A DNA stretch of 64,000 nt from Georgenia satyanarayanai (GCF_023715365.1 NZ_JAMBNZ010000005.1:1-64000), one strand, 5' to 3'; shown: positions 33,565-42,947, counted from the stretch's first letter. Notes: generated by a model from the sequence alone, not told the origin. A program made the numbers and translations.

Positions 33565-34398
33565 CTACCCGAGCTCGAGCACCTGGCCGTTCTCCGGGAA
33601 GTCCGGCAGCGCGCTCGGCCTGCGCCCGCCGGTCGCCCACCGCGGGTCGCGCTCGCCGCCGGCGCTGACACCGCACCACCGCATGGGGACCCCCGCGGCG
33701 GCGGTGGGGTGCTCCCGGTCCATCAGCTGCACGTGCAGGTGCGGCTCGGAGGTGTTGCCGGTGTTGCCCACCTGGGCGAGCACCTCCCCGGCACGCACCG
33801 TCCCACCGTCCCGGACGGCGACCGAGCCGCGGCGCAGGTGGGCGTAGACGCCGACGGTGCCGTCCTCGTGCCTGACGAGGACGTGGTTGCCGAGGACCTT
33901 GCCGACGCCGGCCAGGTCCCGGAGGAACCCCTCGGCGGTCATCATCCAGATGAGCAGCGGCCACGTGTCCCGGGCGCCGTGGTCCCGCTGGGAGTCGCTG
34001 GCCCGGACCACCGTGCCGCCGGCCATGGCGTGCACCGGACGGCCGAAGGCCGGGTAGGTCTCCGGCGGGCGCGGGCGCAGGCCCCAGCCGACCGCCGTCG
34101 GGGCGTCGGGTGCGGGCTGGAGGACGTCAACGGCGTACGCCTGCCCGTAGGCCTTGACCCCGTGGCTCGGCACCGCCGTCCCGGGGCCGTTGACGACGAC
34201 CCAGCGCCCACGCAACGGCGCCTCGACCTCGACGGCATCGTGCGTCGTTGCCGGCGGGCGGACGAGGGACAGCGCGAAGGCGACGGCGGCGACGACGAGC
34301 CCCCACGGTCGCGGGACCGGCAGGAGCACGGCGACGGGGACGGCCGCGACGAACAGCCGCGTCCACCACGTCTGCCAGCGGGCGACGGCGCGCCTCAT
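33565..34398 (-). CDS. M23-family peptidase with N-terminal membrane helices
   Basis: A 277-residue protein: two close membrane segments (LFVAAVPVAVLLPV and WGLVVAAVAFALSL), then a LytM/peptidase M23 domain (about 115-235) with AMAGGTVVRA, GNHVLVRHEDGTVGVYAHL and the zinc HLH in EPHLHVQLMD. The first ligand motif usually written HxxxD is replaced here by QAYAVDV, so activity may be altered. It overlaps the ArsR-type gene by ATGA and may be regulated with it. Likely role: cell-wall cleavage or sensing. Confidence 0.82.
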   Translation of the reverse strand: MRRAVARWQTWWTRLFVAAVPVAVLLPVPRPWGLVVAAVAFALSLVRPPATTHDAVEVEAPLRGRWVVVNGPGTAVPSHGVKAYGQAYAVDVLQPAPDAPTAVGWGLRPRPPETYPAFGRPVHAMAGGTVVRASDSQRDHGARDTWPLLIWMMTAEGFLRDLAGVGKVLGNHVLVRHEDGTVGVYAHLRRGSVAVRDGGTVRAGEVLAQVGNTGNTSEPHLHVQLMDREHPTAAAGVPMRWCGVSAGGERDPRWATGGRRPSALPDFPENGQVLELG

Positions 34399-34886
34399 CG
34401 CCGTCCCCCGAGGACGACGGCGAGCAGCGGGACGACCCGCGCGACGGGCACCTCGTACCGGCCGCCGCCCAGCGCTCGGAGCCATCCCGCGGCGGTGAGC
34501 TGGCGCAGGTGGTGGTAGACCTGCCCGCTCGTGCCGACGCCGTCGGTGTCGACGAGCTCCGCGACCGTCGTCGCGCCGGCGAGGACGCGCTGGAGCAGGC
34601 CCAGCCGCACGGGGTGGCCGAGCGCGACGAGCACGTCGGCCTCCTCGGTCCAGTCGGCGCCGAGGAGGTCGTCCGTCGCGGCACCGAGCTGCCACTGCGC
34701 GCGGCGCCCGTCGGGCAGCTCGACGTGCCCGACGAGGACCACGGCGCCGGGGTCCTCCACCCGCTCCTGCAAGCCGTGGAGGGCCCACAGCGGGCTGTCG
34801 GGCGCGACGTCGGCGGCAGAGGAGGCGAGGCGGGACTCGAGGGCGGCAACACGTTCCTCGAGAGCGGCGAGGCGGTCGGCTGACAT
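34395..34886 (-). CDS. ArsR-type winged-helix regulator
   Basis: A 163-residue protein with an N-terminal coiled coil (LAALEERVAALESRLAS) and a C-terminal winged helix (VALGHPVRLGLLQRVLAG, then TSGQVYHHLRQLTAAGWL, the recognition helix). No metal-binding Cys cluster is seen, so it is not a classical metal sensor. It overlaps the M23 peptidase gene and likely controls both. A palindromic site lies just upstream. Confidence 0.82.
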   Translation of the reverse strand: MSADRLAALEERVAALESRLASSAADVAPDSPLWALHGLQERVEDPGAVVLVGHVELPDGRRAQWQLGAATDDLLGADWTEEADVLVALGHPVRLGLLQRVLAGATTVAELVDTDGVGTSGQVYHHLRQLTAAGWLRALGGGRYEVPVARVVPLLAVVLGGRR

Positions 34887-34899
34887 GACTCAACGGTAT

Positions 34900-34913
34900 T
34901 ACGAACTTCCGTA
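34900..34913. promoter_or_regulatory. Candidate operator of the ArsR-type gene
   Basis: TACGAACTTCCGTA, an imperfect inverted repeat (5 of 7 pairs), lies 14 bp upstream of the start codon in an AT-richer patch that also holds the likely promoter. Confidence 0.35.
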
Positions 34914-34984
34914 CTCACATAGGCCGCGGACCGGCGGGCCGTGCGATCCTGGACGGGACCGCCCATGACGACGACGGAGGACCC

Positions 34985-35461
34985 GTGCCCCAGCTCTCCC
35001 CCGGCGACACCGCCCCGGACTTCACCCTGCCCACCGCCGACGGCGCCACGGTGAGCCTCGCGGAGCTGCGCACCTCGGCCGACAAGGGCGTCGTCGTCTA
35101 CTTCTACCCGGCCGCCTCCACGCCGGGCTGCACCACCCAGGCCTGCGACTTCCGCGACAGTCTGGCGGCCCTCCAGGGCCAGGGCTACGCCGTCGTCGGC
35201 GTCTCGCCCGACGGCACCGACAAGCTCGCCCGCTTCGCCGACGCCGAGTCCCTCACCTTCCCGCTCGCCTCCGACCCCGACCACGAGGTCATCGAGGCGT
35301 GGGGTGCCTGGGGCGAGAAGAAGAACTACGGGCGCACCTACACCGGCCTCATCCGGTCCACCGTCGTCGTCGACGCGGACGGGACCGTCACGCTGGCCAA
35401 GTACAACGTCAAGGCCACCGGCCACGTCGCCCGCCTGCGCAAGGACCTGGGCATCGACTGA
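34985..35461 (+). CDS. bcp: Thioredoxin-dependent thiol peroxidase (Bcp-type peroxiredoxin)
   Basis: A 158-residue atypical 2-Cys peroxiredoxin that reduces peroxides. Cys49 in TPGCTTQACDF is the peroxidatic residue and Cys54 the resolving one, the C-x4-C spacing of Bcp/PrxQ. GGAGG is 5 nt before GTG 34985. tRNA-Leu follows 19 bp after the stop. It is divergent from the ArsR-type gene. Confidence 0.93.
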   Translation: MPQLSPGDTAPDFTLPTADGATVSLAELRTSADKGVVVYFYPAASTPGCTTQACDFRDSLAALQGQGYAVVGVSPDGTDKLARFADAESLTFPLASDPDHEVIEAWGAWGEKKNYGRTYTGLIRSTVVVDADGTVTLAKYNVKATGHVARLRKDLGID

Positions 35462-35480
35462 CCCCGTAGGCTTGTCCAGC

Positions 35481-35562
35481 GCGCGAGTGGCGTAATTGGC
35501 AGCCGCGCCAGGTTTAGGTCCTGGTGTCCTTGGACGTGCGGGTTCGAGTCCCGCCTCGCGCA
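35481..35562 (+). tRNA. tRNA-Leu (TAG anticodon)
   Basis: The acceptor GCGCGAG (35481-35487) pairs with CTCGCGC (35555-35561), followed by discriminator A. The anticodon stem CCAGG/CCTGG holds TTTAGGT (anticodon TAG). The long variable arm (TGTCCTTGGACG) marks a class II tRNA. CCA is not encoded. Confidence 0.94.
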
Positions 35563-35611
35563 CGACGTACGCGCCCCGCGCGGGCACCCACGCACCACGG
35601 AGAGAAGCACC

Positions 35612-36145
35612 ATGAGCGGACTGGCCTCGGACGACATCACCCCCTGGCTGCCGCCGGAGGACCTCGACAGGGTCCGCCGCCAGGTCCCGATGCTCTACGT
35701 CGACGTCCTGCCCGTGCGGGTGGACGCCACCGGCCAGGTGCAGCAGGTCGGCTTGCTCCTGCGCGCCACGGACGGCCGCCTCCAGCGTGCGCTCGTCTCC
35801 GGCCGCGTCCTCTTCCACGAGACCTTGCGCGAGGCGCTCACGCGCCACCTGGAGAAGGACCTCGGCTCGCTGTGTCTGCCGCGCGTGCCACTCTCCCCCC
35901 AGCCCTTCACCATCGGTGAGTACTTCCCGACGCCGGGACAGGGCTTCCACGACCCGCGCCAGCACGCGGTGTCGCTCGCCTACGTCGTCCCCGTCGACGG
36001 CGACTGCCACCCCCAGCAGGACACCCTCGAGGTCGGCTGGTTCACCCCTCGTGAGGCGCTGCTCCCCGAGGTGCAGGCGGAGCTTGTCGACGGCCACGGC
36101 ACCCTCCTGCGCCAAGCGCTGGCGCACGTCGGCCGCCTCCCGTGA
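35612..36145 (+). CDS. NUDIX-type protein (DUF4916)
   Basis: A 177-residue protein of the DUF4916/NUDIX group: YVDVLPVRVDATGQVQQVGLLL, SGRVLFHETLREALTRHLEKDLG (a degenerate Nudix box with RE..TRHLEKDLG), and HAVSLAYVVPVDG. The canonical GX5EX7REUXEEXGU is not fully kept, so hydrolase activity is uncertain. GGAGAG lies upstream of the ATG. Its stop overlaps the next start (GTGA). Confidence 0.8.
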   Translation: MSGLASDDITPWLPPEDLDRVRRQVPMLYVDVLPVRVDATGQVQQVGLLLRATDGRLQRALVSGRVLFHETLREALTRHLEKDLGSLCLPRVPLSPQPFTIGEYFPTPGQGFHDPRQHAVSLAYVVPVDGDCHPQQDTLEVGWFTPREALLPEVQAELVDGHGTLLRQALAHVGRLP

Positions 36146-36573
36146 GCATCCAGCCCGGGACCGGCCAGCAGGGGCTGGACGTGGGCCGTGCCTCTCGGTC
36201 CGCCGGGCCCGGGATGTGGGGCCAGCGGGGCGCCGCGATGCTGCTCGACATGGCGGCGGTCGTGCTCTTCGCCTACCTCGGGCGCGGGGCGCACGACGGC
36301 GGGCGGGCGGTGACCGACGTCCTCGAGGTGGCCCTGCCGTTCCTTCTCGCACGGCTCCTCGTCACGGTGCTCGTCCAGCACGGGTCGCTGCGGCTGTGGC
36401 CGGGGGGCGTCGTCGCCTGGCTCGTCACCTGGGGCGGCGGCCTGGGCCTGCGAGCGGCGCTGGGGGACGGCACGGCGGTGCCCTTCGTCCTCGTGGCGCT
36501 CGGCGTGATCGGGGCGCTGTTCCTCGGCTGGCGCGCCGTCTGCCTCCTGGTGCCGCGCGCCCGCCGCCGCTGA
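36142..36573 (+). CDS. DUF3054 family membrane protein
   Basis: A 143-residue membrane protein with four helices (AMLLDMAAVVLFAYLG; VLEVALPFLLARLLVTVL; GGVVAWLVTWGGGLGLR; VPFVLVALGVIGALFLGW). The LLDMAAVVLFAYLGRGAHD start and late FLGWRAV are typical of DUF3054. Function unknown. It is translationally coupled to the NUDIX-type gene. Confidence 0.8.
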   Translation: MSIQPGTGQQGLDVGRASRSAGPGMWGQRGAAMLLDMAAVVLFAYLGRGAHDGGRAVTDVLEVALPFLLARLLVTVLVQHGSLRLWPGGVVAWLVTWGGGLGLRAALGDGTAVPFVLVALGVIGALFLGWRAVCLLVPRARRR

Positions 36574-36589
36574 CCCACGCCCTTCTCGC

Positions 36590-36657
36590 CGAGTACGCAC
36601 ATGCGGTCGCCAGGACGCCCGTCGGGCGACCGCCAGGTGACCGTACGTGCGTACTCG
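36590..36657. repeat. Nested inverted repeat between convergent genes
   Basis: Outer arms CGAGTACGCAC (36590-36600) and complement (36647-36657), and inner arms GCGGTCGCC (36603-36611) with complement (36625-36633), fill the DUF3054/rdgB convergent spacer. No T-tract. Possible bidirectional terminator. Confidence 0.6.
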
Positions 36658-36667
36658 CGGGTCGGGG

Positions 36668-37288
36668 TCAGGCGAGGACGCGCACGATGTGCGGCGCGAG
36701 GGCGCGGAAGGCCTTGCCGCGGTGGGAGATCGCGTTCTTCTCCTCGGCGCTCAGCTCGGCCGCGGAGCGGTCCTCGCCGTCGGGCTGCAGGATCGGGTCG
36801 TAACCGAAGCCGCCGCTGCCTCGGGGCGCGGTGAGCAGCCGCCCGGGCATCTCGCCGGTCTCGACGACCTCCACGCCGTCGGGCGTGACGAGCGCGGCGG
36901 CGCAGACGAAGCGGGCGCGGCGGTGCTCGGCGGGCACGTCGGAGAGCTGCGCGAGGAGGAGGTCGAGGTTGGCGCGGTCGTCGCCGTGCCGGCCGGACCA
37001 GCGGGCGGAGAAGATCCCGGGCGCCCCACCGAGGACGTCGACGGCGAGGCCCGAGTCGTCCGCGACGGCCGGCAGGCCCGTGGCGGCGGCCAGCGCCCGC
37101 GCCTTGATGAGCGCGTTCGCGGCGAAGGTGACGCCGTCCTCCACGGGCTCCGGTGCACCGACGTCGGCGGCGCCGACCACGGACGCCGGGTCCAGGTCCG
37201 GCAGGAGCGGGGCGAGGATGGCCCGTAGCTCCCCGATCTTGTGGGCGTTGTGCGTGGCGAGGACGAGCCGCGCCGCGGTGGCGCTCAC
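36668..37288 (-). CDS. rdgB: XTP/dITP diphosphatase (RdgB/HAM1)
   Basis: A 206-residue house-cleaning enzyme that hydrolyses non-canonical purine nucleotides. Motifs: [17 protein letters not shown] near the N-terminus (substrate lysine), [24 protein letters not shown] and SHRGKAF. GTG 37288 overlaps the rph stop, the conserved rph-rdgB pair of actinobacteria. Confidence 0.94.
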   Translation of the reverse strand: MSATAARLVLATHNAHKIGELRAILAPLLPDLDPASVVGAADVGAPEPVEDGVTFAANALIKARALAAATGLPAVADDSGLAVDVLGGAPGIFSARWSGRHGDDRANLDLLLAQLSDVPAEHRRARFVCAAALVTPDGVEVVETGEMPGRLLTAPRGSGGFGYDPILQPDGEDRSAAELSAEEKNAISHRGKAFRALAPHIVRVLA

Positions 37289-38055
37289 CGGCCGGGGATG
37301 GGCGCGGCGAGGGCAGCGCGCTGGAGCTCGGTGAGCTTGGCGGTGCCGGCGACGGCGAGGTCGAGGAGCTCGTCGAGCTCGTGGCGCTCGAAGGGCTTGC
37401 GCTCGGCGGTGCCCTGGACCTCGACGAAGCCCCCGGACCCGGTGACGACGACGTTCATGTCCGTCTCGGCGGCGACGTCCTCGACGTAGGGCAGGTCGAG
37501 GACCGGCTGCCCGTCGACGATGCCGACGGAGACGGCGGCGACGGAGTCGGTGAGCACCGGCGTCGCGCCCTGGGTGATGGCGCCCTTGGCGATCCCCCAC
37601 GCGACGGCGTCGGCGAGCGCGACGTAGGCGCCGGTGATGGCGGCCGTGCGGGTGCCGCCGTCGGCCTGGAGCACGTCGCAGTCGAGGACGATCGTGTTCT
37701 CCCCCAGCGCACTCACGTCGATGATGGCGCGCAGGGAGCGTCCGATGAGGCGGGAGATTTCGTGGGTGCGGCCGCCGACGCGGCCCTTGATGGACTCGCG
37801 GTCGCTGCGGGTGTTGGTGGAGCGAGGGAGCATCGCGTACTCGGCGGTGACCCAGCCCTGGCCCGAGCCCTTGCGCCAGCGCGGCACGCCCGGGGTGAAG
37901 GAGGCGGCGCACAGCACCCGGGTGCCGCCGAACTCGACGAGCACGCTGCCCTCGGCGCTGTCGAGCCAGCCTCGGGTGAACCGGACCTCACGGAGCTCGT
38001 CGGGGGCGCGGCCGTCGGCGCGCGGAACGATGGTGCTCGCGGAGGTTGAGGTCAT
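37285..38055 (-). CDS. rph: Ribonuclease PH
   Basis: A 256-residue phosphorolytic 3'-5' exoribonuclease that trims tRNA 3' ends. Motifs: [48 protein letters not shown] and [25 protein letters not shown] ends 6 nt before ATG 38055 (leaderless-type). Confidence 0.95.
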   Translation of the reverse strand: MTSTSASTIVPRADGRAPDELREVRFTRGWLDSAEGSVLVEFGGTRVLCAASFTPGVPRWRKGSGQGWVTAEYAMLPRSTNTRSDRESIKGRVGGRTHEISRLIGRSLRAIIDVSALGENTIVLDCDVLQADGGTRTAAITGAYVALADAVAWGIAKGAITQGATPVLTDSVAAVSVGIVDGQPVLDLPYVEDVAAETDMNVVVTGSGGFVEVQGTAERKPFERHELDELLDLAVAGTAKLTELQRAALAAPIPGR

Positions 38056-38061
38056 CCCGAC

Positions 38062-38067
38062 AGGCTA
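38062..38067 (-). promoter_or_regulatory. Leaderless-type -10 box of rph
   Basis: Minus-strand TAGCCT, then GTCGGG, then ATG 38055. Confidence 0.6.
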
Positions 38068-38128
38068 GCGACTCCCCCGCCGTCGGGGCGAGGCGCGACC
38101 GGCGGAGGTGACCTTCCTCGCGTGAGAC

Positions 38129-38168
38129 GGCCCCGCACGCCGCACCGGGTGGTGCGACGTGCGGGGCC
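38129..38168 (-). terminator. Terminator of the beta-glucoside operon
   Basis: GGCCCCGCACG (38129-38139) pairs with 38158-38168, and an inner 6-bp stem (38141-38146 with 38151-38156) extends it after single-base bulges. It begins 10 nt beyond the GH1 stop on the minus strand. Confidence 0.75.
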
Positions 38169-38178
38169 GAGCAGTTCC

Positions 38179-39615
38179 TCAGGCCTGCTGGGCCGTGATG
38201 AGGTCGGCGTACCAGTGGGCGCTGGCCTTCTTCGTGCGCTCCTGGGTCTCGTAGTCCACGTGGACGATGCCGAAGCGCTTGGAGTAGCCGTAGCCCCACT
38301 CGAAGTTGTCGAGCAGCGACCACACGTAGTAGCCGCGCACGGGCGCACCGGCGGCGACGGCGTCGCTCACGGCCTGGACGTGGTCGCGCAGGTACTCGAT
38401 GCGGTCCAGGTCCTGGATGCTGCCGTCGGTCTCGACACGGTCCGGGAAGGCCGCCCCGTTCTCCGTCACCATGAGCTGCAGGCCCGGGTGCTCGCGGTGC
38501 ATCCGCACGAGGAGCTCGGTGAGTCCGCGGGCGTCGATGGACCAGCCCATCTCCGTGTACGGACCGGGCAGCTGCGGGAACTCGATGTCCGCGCAGGCCG
38601 GCCACGGGCTGGCCGTGCTCGCCCCGTGGCCGTCGGCCTCCTCGCGCTCGCCCACGCCGTCGTACGCCCGCACGACGGTGGGGCTGTAGTAGTTGACCCC
38701 CAGGACGTCGAGGGGCTGGCGGATGAGCTCCAGGTCGCCGTCCTTGACGAAGGACCAGTCACTGACCGAGGCCGTCGCCTCGACGATGTCCTGCGGGTAG
38801 GAGCCGGTGAGGACCGGGTCGAGGAAGACCCGGTTCTGCAGGCCGTCGATGCGCTGCGCGGCGGCGACGTCGGCCGGCGCGTCGGTGGCCGGGTTCACCC
38901 AGGCGAGGTTGAGCGTGAGCCCGACCGTCGCGTCGGGACGCTCGGCGCGGATCGCCGTCGTCGCCAGGCCGTGGGCCAGGTTGAGGTGGTGGACGGCGGC
39001 GAGGACGTCGGCGTGGTTCGTGCGGCCCGGGGCGTGGACGCCGCTGCCGTAGCCGAGGTAGGCCGAGCACCACGGCTCGTTGAGGGTGATGAAGGTGCCC
39101 AGGCGGTCACCGAGGCGGGCGGCGACGACGCCCGCGTACTCGGCGAAGCGCTCCGCCGTCGCCCGTGCCGGCCAGCCGCCGGCGTCCTCGAGCGCCTGGG
39201 GCAGGTCCCAGTGGTAGAGCGTCGCGGCCGGCGCGATGCCGGCGGCGAGAAGCTCGTCGATGAGTCGGGAGTAGAAGTCGATGCCCTCCTCGTTGACCGG
39301 GCCGAGGCTGTCGGCGGTGACCTGCGAGGTGATGCGGGGCCAGGCGATGGAGAAGCGGTAGGTCTGCAGACCCAGCTCCTTCATGGTCGCGACGTCCTCG
39401 CGGAAGCGGTGGTAGTGGTCGTCGGCGACGTCGCCGGTGTCCCCGTTCTGCACCTTGCCGGGGGTGTGGCTGTAGGTGTCCCAGATGGAGGGAGTACGGC
39501 CGCCCGCGTCGGCGGCGCCCTCGATCTGGTAGGCCGCGGTCGCCGCGCCCCAGACGAAACTCGTGGGCAGGTCGAGGCGGAGCGCGTCGGGCGCGGTGGT
39601 GGTCTGGATGCTCAT
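38179..39615 (-). CDS. Glycoside hydrolase family 1 beta-glucosidase
   Basis: A 478-residue cytoplasmic (alpha/beta)8-barrel enzyme. The acid/base Glu is in [12 protein letters not shown], the nucleophile Glu in [10 protein letters not shown], with [14 protein letters not shown] at the N-terminus and [16 protein letters not shown] at the end. It should cleave beta-glucosides or cellobiose brought in by the ABC transporter encoded upstream in the same operon. The start codon is preceded by a stem-loop that separates it from GGGAG. Confidence 0.95.
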   Translation of the reverse strand: MSIQTTTAPDALRLDLPTSFVWGAATAAYQIEGAADAGGRTPSIWDTYSHTPGKVQNGDTGDVADDHYHRFREDVATMKELGLQTYRFSIAWPRITSQVTADSLGPVNEEGIDFYSRLIDELLAAGIAPAATLYHWDLPQALEDAGGWPARATAERFAEYAGVVAARLGDRLGTFITLNEPWCSAYLGYGSGVHAPGRTNHADVLAAVHHLNLAHGLATTAIRAERPDATVGLTLNLAWVNPATDAPADVAAAQRIDGLQNRVFLDPVLTGSYPQDIVEATASVSDWSFVKDGDLELIRQPLDVLGVNYYSPTVVRAYDGVGEREEADGHGASTASPWPACADIEFPQLPGPYTEMGWSIDARGLTELLVRMHREHPGLQLMVTENGAAFPDRVETDGSIQDLDRIEYLRDHVQAVSDAVAAGAPVRGYYVWSLLDNFEWGYGYSKRFGIVHVDYETQERTKKASAHWYADLITAQQA

Positions 39616-39624
39616 GGTGTGAAT

Positions 39625-39642
39625 CAGGGCGCTGACGCCCTG
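39625..39642 (-). promoter_or_regulatory. Stem-loop between Shine-Dalgarno and start codon of GH1
   Basis: A perfect 7-bp stem (39625-39631 with 39636-39642) and 4-nt loop lie 9 nt upstream of the ATG. GGGAG lies directly on the far side (about 39643-39647). Folding would bring it to about 9 nt from the start. Confidence 0.45.
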
Positions 39643-39670
39643 CTCCCTTCTTCGTGGGTGAGAGGTGGCC

Positions 39671-40561
39671 TCAGCCCTTGACGGCGCCGGCCATGATGCC
39701 GCTGACGATCTGGCGGCCGAGCAGGATGAAGACGACGACGACGGGCAGCGTGCCGATGAGGGTGCCGGCCATGATGATGGCGGTGTCCGGCACGTAGCCG
39801 CTGCCCAGGTTGTTCAGTGCGACCTGGACGGTCGGGTTGGTGGAGTTCAGGGTGATGACCGGCCAGAAGAAGTCGTTCCAGGCCGTCATGAAGGTGAGCA
39901 TGCCGAGCACCGCCATCCCGGGGCGGGCGATCGGCAGGACGATGCTCCAGAAGGTGCGCAGCGACGTCGCGCCGTCCACGCGGGCGGCCTCGATGAGCTC
40001 ATCCGGCAGGGACTGCATGAGGTACTGGCGCATGAAGAAGACGCCGAAGGCCGAGACGAGCGTGGGCAGGATGACCGAGGACAGCCGCCCGGCGAGGTCC
40101 AGCTCGGACATCACCATGTAGAGCGGCACGACACCGAGCGTCGGCGGGATCATCATCGTCCCGAGCGTCATGGCGAACAGCTGCTTCTTGCCCTTGAAGT
40201 GGAGCTTGGCGAAGGCGAAACCGGCCAGCGTGCAGAAGAGCAGCGTCGCGACGGTGACCGTGCCGGAGACGATGACCGAGTTCGTGATGGCCAGGCCGAT
40301 GTTCTGCTGGTCGAGCGCCGTCTGGATGTTCGCCCACAGGTTCGGGCCCGGGGTGAGCGGCGGCGGGGACTGGACCATCTGCGACATCGGCCGGCTCGCC
40401 GCGACGATCATGTAGTAGAAAGGCGCGACGAACAGGAAGGCCGTGACGCCGAGGACGACGTAGGTGAGCCAGCCGGCCCCGTGGTTGTCGCGCTTGCGCG
40501 AACGGCGCGGCGCGGCCAGCGGCGTGCCGGGGATGGCAGGCGGGCGGGTGATCGTGGTCAT
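39671..40561 (-). CDS. Sugar ABC transporter permease (MalG-type)
   Basis: A 296-residue permease with six helices and the EAA loop ([28 protein letters not shown], shown in part as [14 protein letters not shown]), characteristic of CUT1 carbohydrate transporters. The ATG overlaps the stop of the MalF-type permease (ATGA). Confidence 0.93.
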   Translation of the reverse strand: MTTITRPPAIPGTPLAAPRRSRKRDNHGAGWLTYVVLGVTAFLFVAPFYYMIVAASRPMSQMVQSPPPLTPGPNLWANIQTALDQQNIGLAITNSVIVSGTVTVATLLFCTLAGFAFAKLHFKGKKQLFAMTLGTMMIPPTLGVVPLYMVMSELDLAGRLSSVILPTLVSAFGVFFMRQYLMQSLPDELIEAARVDGATSLRTFWSIVLPIARPGMAVLGMLTFMTAWNDFFWPVITLNSTNPTVQVALNNLGSGYVPDTAIIMAGTLIGTLPVVVVFILLGRQIVSGIMAGAVKG

Positions 40562-41565
40562 CGGTCTCCCCCGTCGGTGAGGCGCTGGCGCGTGCGCAGG
40601 CGCACGAGCGCGGTGTTGAGCAGGACGAGGACGATGATGAGCAGGAAGGTCACCCACGCGACGGCGGCCGCCCGGCCGAGGCTGCCGAACTGCCAGCCCT
40701 GCTGGTACATGAACAGGCCCAGCGTCTGGTACTGGTTGACGGCGCCGCCGTTGGGCGTCCCACCGCCGAAGAGCAGGGGTTCACCGAAGAGCTGGGTCGC
40801 CCCGATCGTCGAGACGACGACGGTGAATACGATCGTCGGGCGCAGACCCGGCAGGGTGATGTGGCGGAACTGCTGCCACCGGCTCGCGCCGTCGAGGGAG
40901 GCTGCCTCGTAGAGGTCGAAGGGGATCGACTGCATGCCGGCGAGGTAGATGAGGGCGTTGTAGCCCGTCCACCGCCACGTCACGATGACCGCGATGGCGA
41001 TCTGCGCGGTGAGGTTGCCGTTGCGCCAGTCGATGGCCTCCATGCCGACGAGCGAGAGCATCCAGTTCGCGAAGCCGCCGTCACGCCCGAAGATCTGCGC
41101 GAAGACGAGCGTCGACGCCGCGACGGAGGTCGCGTACGGCATGATCATCGCGATTCGGAAGAAGTTCCGCGCCCGCATCCGGTAGTTGAGCAGGTGCGCC
41201 AGACCCAGGGCGAGGACGAGCTGCGGCACGGTCGAGAGGACCCCGATGGTGAAGGTCTTGAGCAGCGCGTTGTAGAACTTCGGGTTCTCGAAGAGCCAGA
41301 CGAAGTTGTCCAGCCCCACCCAGGTCATCTCCGAGTTGAGGCGGAAGTCGTAGAGGCTGACCCACACCGTGTAGACGAGGGGGAACAGCCCGAAGGCGGC
41401 GAAGAGCAGGAAGAACGGCGCGACGTAGACGTAGGGCGCCGTGACGGCCTCCCACCGGAAGATCCGGGACCGCAGGGTGCGGCGGGGCGGCTGGGGCGCG
41501 GGACGCGCGGGGGGCTCGGGGGCCGGCGCGCTCGCTGCCGGCCGCACGGGGGCGGTGGACGTCAT
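40558..41565 (-). CDS. Sugar ABC transporter permease (MalF-type)
   Basis: A 335-residue CUT1 permease with six helices following a Pro-rich N-terminus. EAA loop: YEAASLDGASRWQQFRHITLP. It pairs with the MalG-type partner; no ATPase is encoded here, so a shared MsiK-like ATPase from elsewhere in the genome is expected, as is usual in actinobacteria. Confidence 0.93.
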   Translation of the reverse strand: MTSTAPVRPAASAPAPEPPARPAPQPPRRTLRSRIFRWEAVTAPYVYVAPFFLLFAAFGLFPLVYTVWVSLYDFRLNSEMTWVGLDNFVWLFENPKFYNALLKTFTIGVLSTVPQLVLALGLAHLLNYRMRARNFFRIAMIMPYATSVAASTLVFAQIFGRDGGFANWMLSLVGMEAIDWRNGNLTAQIAIAVIVTWRWTGYNALIYLAGMQSIPFDLYEAASLDGASRWQQFRHITLPGLRPTIVFTVVVSTIGATQLFGEPLLFGGGTPNGGAVNQYQTLGLFMYQQGWQFGSLGRAAAVAWVTFLLIIVLVLLNTALVRLRTRQRLTDGGDR

Positions 41566-41598
41566 GGTGGCCTCTCGTCTGGTCAGGGCGGGGACGGA

Positions 41599-41633
41599 CC
41601 GGTGGGGCGGGCGATGTGCGCCCGTCCCACCGG
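41599..41633 (-). promoter_or_regulatory. Stem-loop after the sugar-binding-protein gene
   Basis: A 15-bp stem with one wobble pair (41599-41613 with 41619-41633) and a 5-nt loop begins 6 nt after the binding-protein stop. It probably protects the upstream mRNA or stops part of transcription, so that binding protein outnumbers permease. Confidence 0.6.
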
Positions 41634-41639
41634 GTGCCG

Positions 41640-42947
41640 TCAGCCGACCTGGTTGAGGATCTGGGAGACGCCGCTCTCCCAGGCCGCGGCCGGGTCGACG
41701 CCGTTGACCTCGACGGACAGCAGGGCCTGGACGAGCGCGTTCTTCGCCACGCCGTCGTGCGGGCCGAGGATCTGCGTCGGCGCGTTCTCGGCCGAGGTCG
41801 TGAACACCTCACCGGTGGGGGCGCCGTTGAAGTACTCGTCGGTCGTGTCACCGACGAGCTCGATCGCGCCGGTGTTGGAGGGGAAGTTGCCGACGTTCTC
41901 GAAGACGGCGGCCTGCTGCTCGGCGTCTGTCAGCCACGCGAGGAGCTTGGCGGCCTCCTCCTTGTTCTCGCTGGCCTCCGGGATGCCGAGGTAGGCACCG
42001 CCCCAGTTGCCACCCTGACCACCGGGGAGGGTGGTGATGTTCCACTGGCCGCTGCCGGCGTCGCCGGCCTTGCCCTTGATGTAACCGATCATCCACGAGG
42101 GGCAGGCGATCGAGGCGAAGGTGCCGCTGCCGAAGCCGGCGTCCCAGCTCGGGTCGACGAACTGCTCGAGCTTGGCGGTCAGCCCGTCCTGGCCGGCCTG
42201 CGCTGCCATGTCGAAGGCCTCGCGGACGGCGGGGTTGGTGTCGACGACGAGCTCACCGCTCGCGTCGTGGTAGATCTCCTCCTCGGTGGAGATGATCGCG
42301 TTGTACAGGCCACCGGCCGAGTCGTGGAAGGCGGTGCCCTCCGGGGCGCCGGCCTGGAACTCCTCACCGAGGGCGAGGAAGTCCTCCCACGAGCCGAGGC
42401 GGCTCGCAAGCTCGTCCGGACTGCTGGGCAGGCCGGCCTCCTCGAAGAGGTCGGTGCGGTAGCACAGTGCCATCGGTCCGATGTCGGTGCCCAGGCCGAG
42501 GACGCGGCCGTCCGCCGTCGTGGCGGCGTCGGCCTTCCACTGGACGTAGTCACCGACGCGCTCGCCGGCCACGGTCTCGCTGAGGTCGGTCCACAGGTCG
42601 GCCTGGTTGGCCGTGACCTCGGAGATCCGGGCGACCTCGATGCCCTGGATGTCGGCGGTGCCGCTGCCGGAGTTGAGCTTGGTCTGCAGTGCGGGCCAGT
42701 ACTTGTCCTCGCCCTGGGTGGAGTCGTACTCGATGACGATGTCGGGGTTCTCCTCCATGTACTGCTCGAAGAGGCCCGACTCCTCGAAGCCGAAGGTGCC
42801 GAAGAGCGAGACGGTGAGGGTCGTCTTGCCGTCGCTGCCGGCGTCGGCCGCGGCCGAGTCGTTGCTTGCGCTGTCCCCGCAGGCGGACAGCGTCAGTGCG
42901 CCCGCCGTCATGGCCGCGATGACGGCCACAGACTTCCTGGTGTGCAT
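41640..42947 (-). CDS. Sugar-binding lipoprotein of the beta-glucoside transporter
   Basis: A 435-residue extracellular solute-binding protein (family 1). Signal MHTRKSVAVIAAMTAGALTLSAC has the lipobox LSAC. The mature protein has typical landmarks such as ANQADLWTDLSE, FASIACPSWMIGYIKG and NKEEAAKLLAWLTDAEQQ. GGAGGAG lies 5 nt before the ATG. It is the first gene of the operon, behind a sigma70-like promoter with a LacI operator. Confidence 0.93.
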   Translation of the reverse strand: MHTRKSVAVIAAMTAGALTLSACGDSASNDSAAADAGSDGKTTLTVSLFGTFGFEESGLFEQYMEENPDIVIEYDSTQGEDKYWPALQTKLNSGSGTADIQGIEVARISEVTANQADLWTDLSETVAGERVGDYVQWKADAATTADGRVLGLGTDIGPMALCYRTDLFEEAGLPSSPDELASRLGSWEDFLALGEEFQAGAPEGTAFHDSAGGLYNAIISTEEEIYHDASGELVVDTNPAVREAFDMAAQAGQDGLTAKLEQFVDPSWDAGFGSGTFASIACPSWMIGYIKGKAGDAGSGQWNITTLPGGQGGNWGGAYLGIPEASENKEEAAKLLAWLTDAEQQAAVFENVGNFPSNTGAIELVGDTTDEYFNGAPTGEVFTTSAENAPTQILGPHDGVAKNALVQALLSVEVNGVDPAAAWESGVSQILNQVG

